DNA of 5,829 bases, taken from Cryomorphaceae bacterium (GTDB lineage Bacteria; Bacteroidota; Bacteroidia; Flavobacteriales_D; Crocinitomicaceae). The stretch is taken from assembly GCA_027485365.1 (NCBI GenBank), contig JAIXRD010000298.1, forward strand, positions 1 through 5,829, read 5' to 3'. How positions within the stretch are numbered: position 1 is the stretch's first letter; every line of letters starts with the position of its first letter. Of the stretch, positions 5,431 through 5,829 are shown piece after piece. A model generated the notes under the pieces. It saw only the letters and a program-made list of their open reading frames with translations. It made no database searches and was not told where the DNA came from. A program made the translations under genes and the position numbers.

Positions 5431-5829
5431 TTGAATTCCTCTCGACGCGCAATTCTTCAAGCCACTGCAATTATCGGCTTTCCGATATTAATTTTATTTG
5501 CCTATAATTATTCTCCAATTAGTCTTTATGTTGGATCGTATGTATTGAAAAAGATTGATCCCAATGCGCCAATTACTGCTCAAACTGAGCCTAAAAACAA
5601 CAATCCGATACAACAAACACTCAGTACACAAGAAAAAAATCGAATCATTGAAGAGGTTTTAAATGTGGCTTATCAAATGCCTTCTGACACCAACCAAAGA
5701 GCGGCAAAAACTCGTCCGAACATGCCCCTGAGCGCAGAGAAAGAGGAACACATTTCGCAACGAATCCTATTGCTCGGAGATTCAGAAACGGGGGGCTTAA
5801 TTTACCCCTTGAATGATTATTGTGTAGCC
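5431..5829 (+). CDS. Membrane-anchored SGNH/GDSL-family hydrolase, 3' end outside window
   Basis: The frame is open to the last base; 133 codons are visible. Taking the TTG at 5431 as start, the product begins MNSSRR and then has one hydrophobic segment (about residues 7-24, AILQATAIIGFPILILFA), a signal-anchor with a short basic cytosolic end. A polar Gln/Asn/Lys/Thr-rich linker follows to about residue 105. Residues 111-130 read RILLLGDSETGGLIYPLNDY; the GDS matches block I of SGNH hydrolases, with Ser118 as the likely nucleophile. The blocks with the oxyanion Gly, Asn and the Asp-x-x-His pair lie beyond the window. These enzymes cleave esters, often acetyl groups on polysaccharides, and this one should face the periplasm; its substrate cannot be told. 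No ATG occurs between the upstream stop (5383-5385) and the hydrophobic segment, so a TTG (or CTG at 5425) start is required. The promoter at 5379-5409 supports this. Confidence 0.75.
   Translation, partial: MNSSRRAILQATAIIGFPILILFAYNYSPISLYVGSYVLKKIDPNAPITAQTEPKNNNPIQQTLSTQEKNRIIEEVLNVAYQMPSDTNQRAAKTRPNMPLSAEKEEHISQRILLLGDSETGGLIYPLNDYCVA

Overview
The window looks like chromosome from a member of the Bacteroidota, probably near the Flavobacteriales. The reasons are an AT-rich sequence, A-rich rather than Shine-Dalgarno-like leaders, a promoter of the TTTG-N19-TAnnTTTG type before the last gene, and a gene set of FISUMP-domain and DUF3298-type exported proteins, small orphan lipoproteins and an N-terminally anchored SGNH hydrolase. 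No RNA gene, CRISPR array, transposase or integrase is visible.

Region 1 (1-2263, plus strand) holds two aldehyde dehydrogenase genes in tandem. The first enters from the left edge and keeps every catalytic residue. The second is a short homologue of 285 residues with no catalytic domain. Together they match the two halves of ALDH16, which is one fused polypeptide in other organisms. The second product is best read as a structural pseudoenzyme partner of the first.

Region 2 (2260-3928, minus strand) holds two exported proteins that are probably co-transcribed: a secreted FISUMP-domain protein, then a DUF3298/RsiV-like lipoprotein. The lipoprotein gene meets the pseudo-ALDH gene tail to tail, and the two stop codons share the palindrome TTAA.

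Region 3 (4031-5430) is the least ordinary part. An unrecognised cytosolic 136-residue protein (minus) and an orphan 159-residue lipoprotein (plus) diverge from a 186-bp spacer. That spacer carries a hairpin and a composite element made of two TTGAC-N7-GTCAA palindromes about 41 bp apart. A second copy of the composite element, in the same orientation, lies about 707 bp downstream. The lipoprotein gene is thus bracketed by direct copies. The element could be a paired operator, a recombination site of cassette type, or a dispersed genomic repeat; the window alone does not decide.

Region 4 (5379-5829, plus strand) has a good Bacteroidota-type promoter followed by the start of a membrane-anchored SGNH/GDSL hydrolase, cut by the right edge just after its GDS block.
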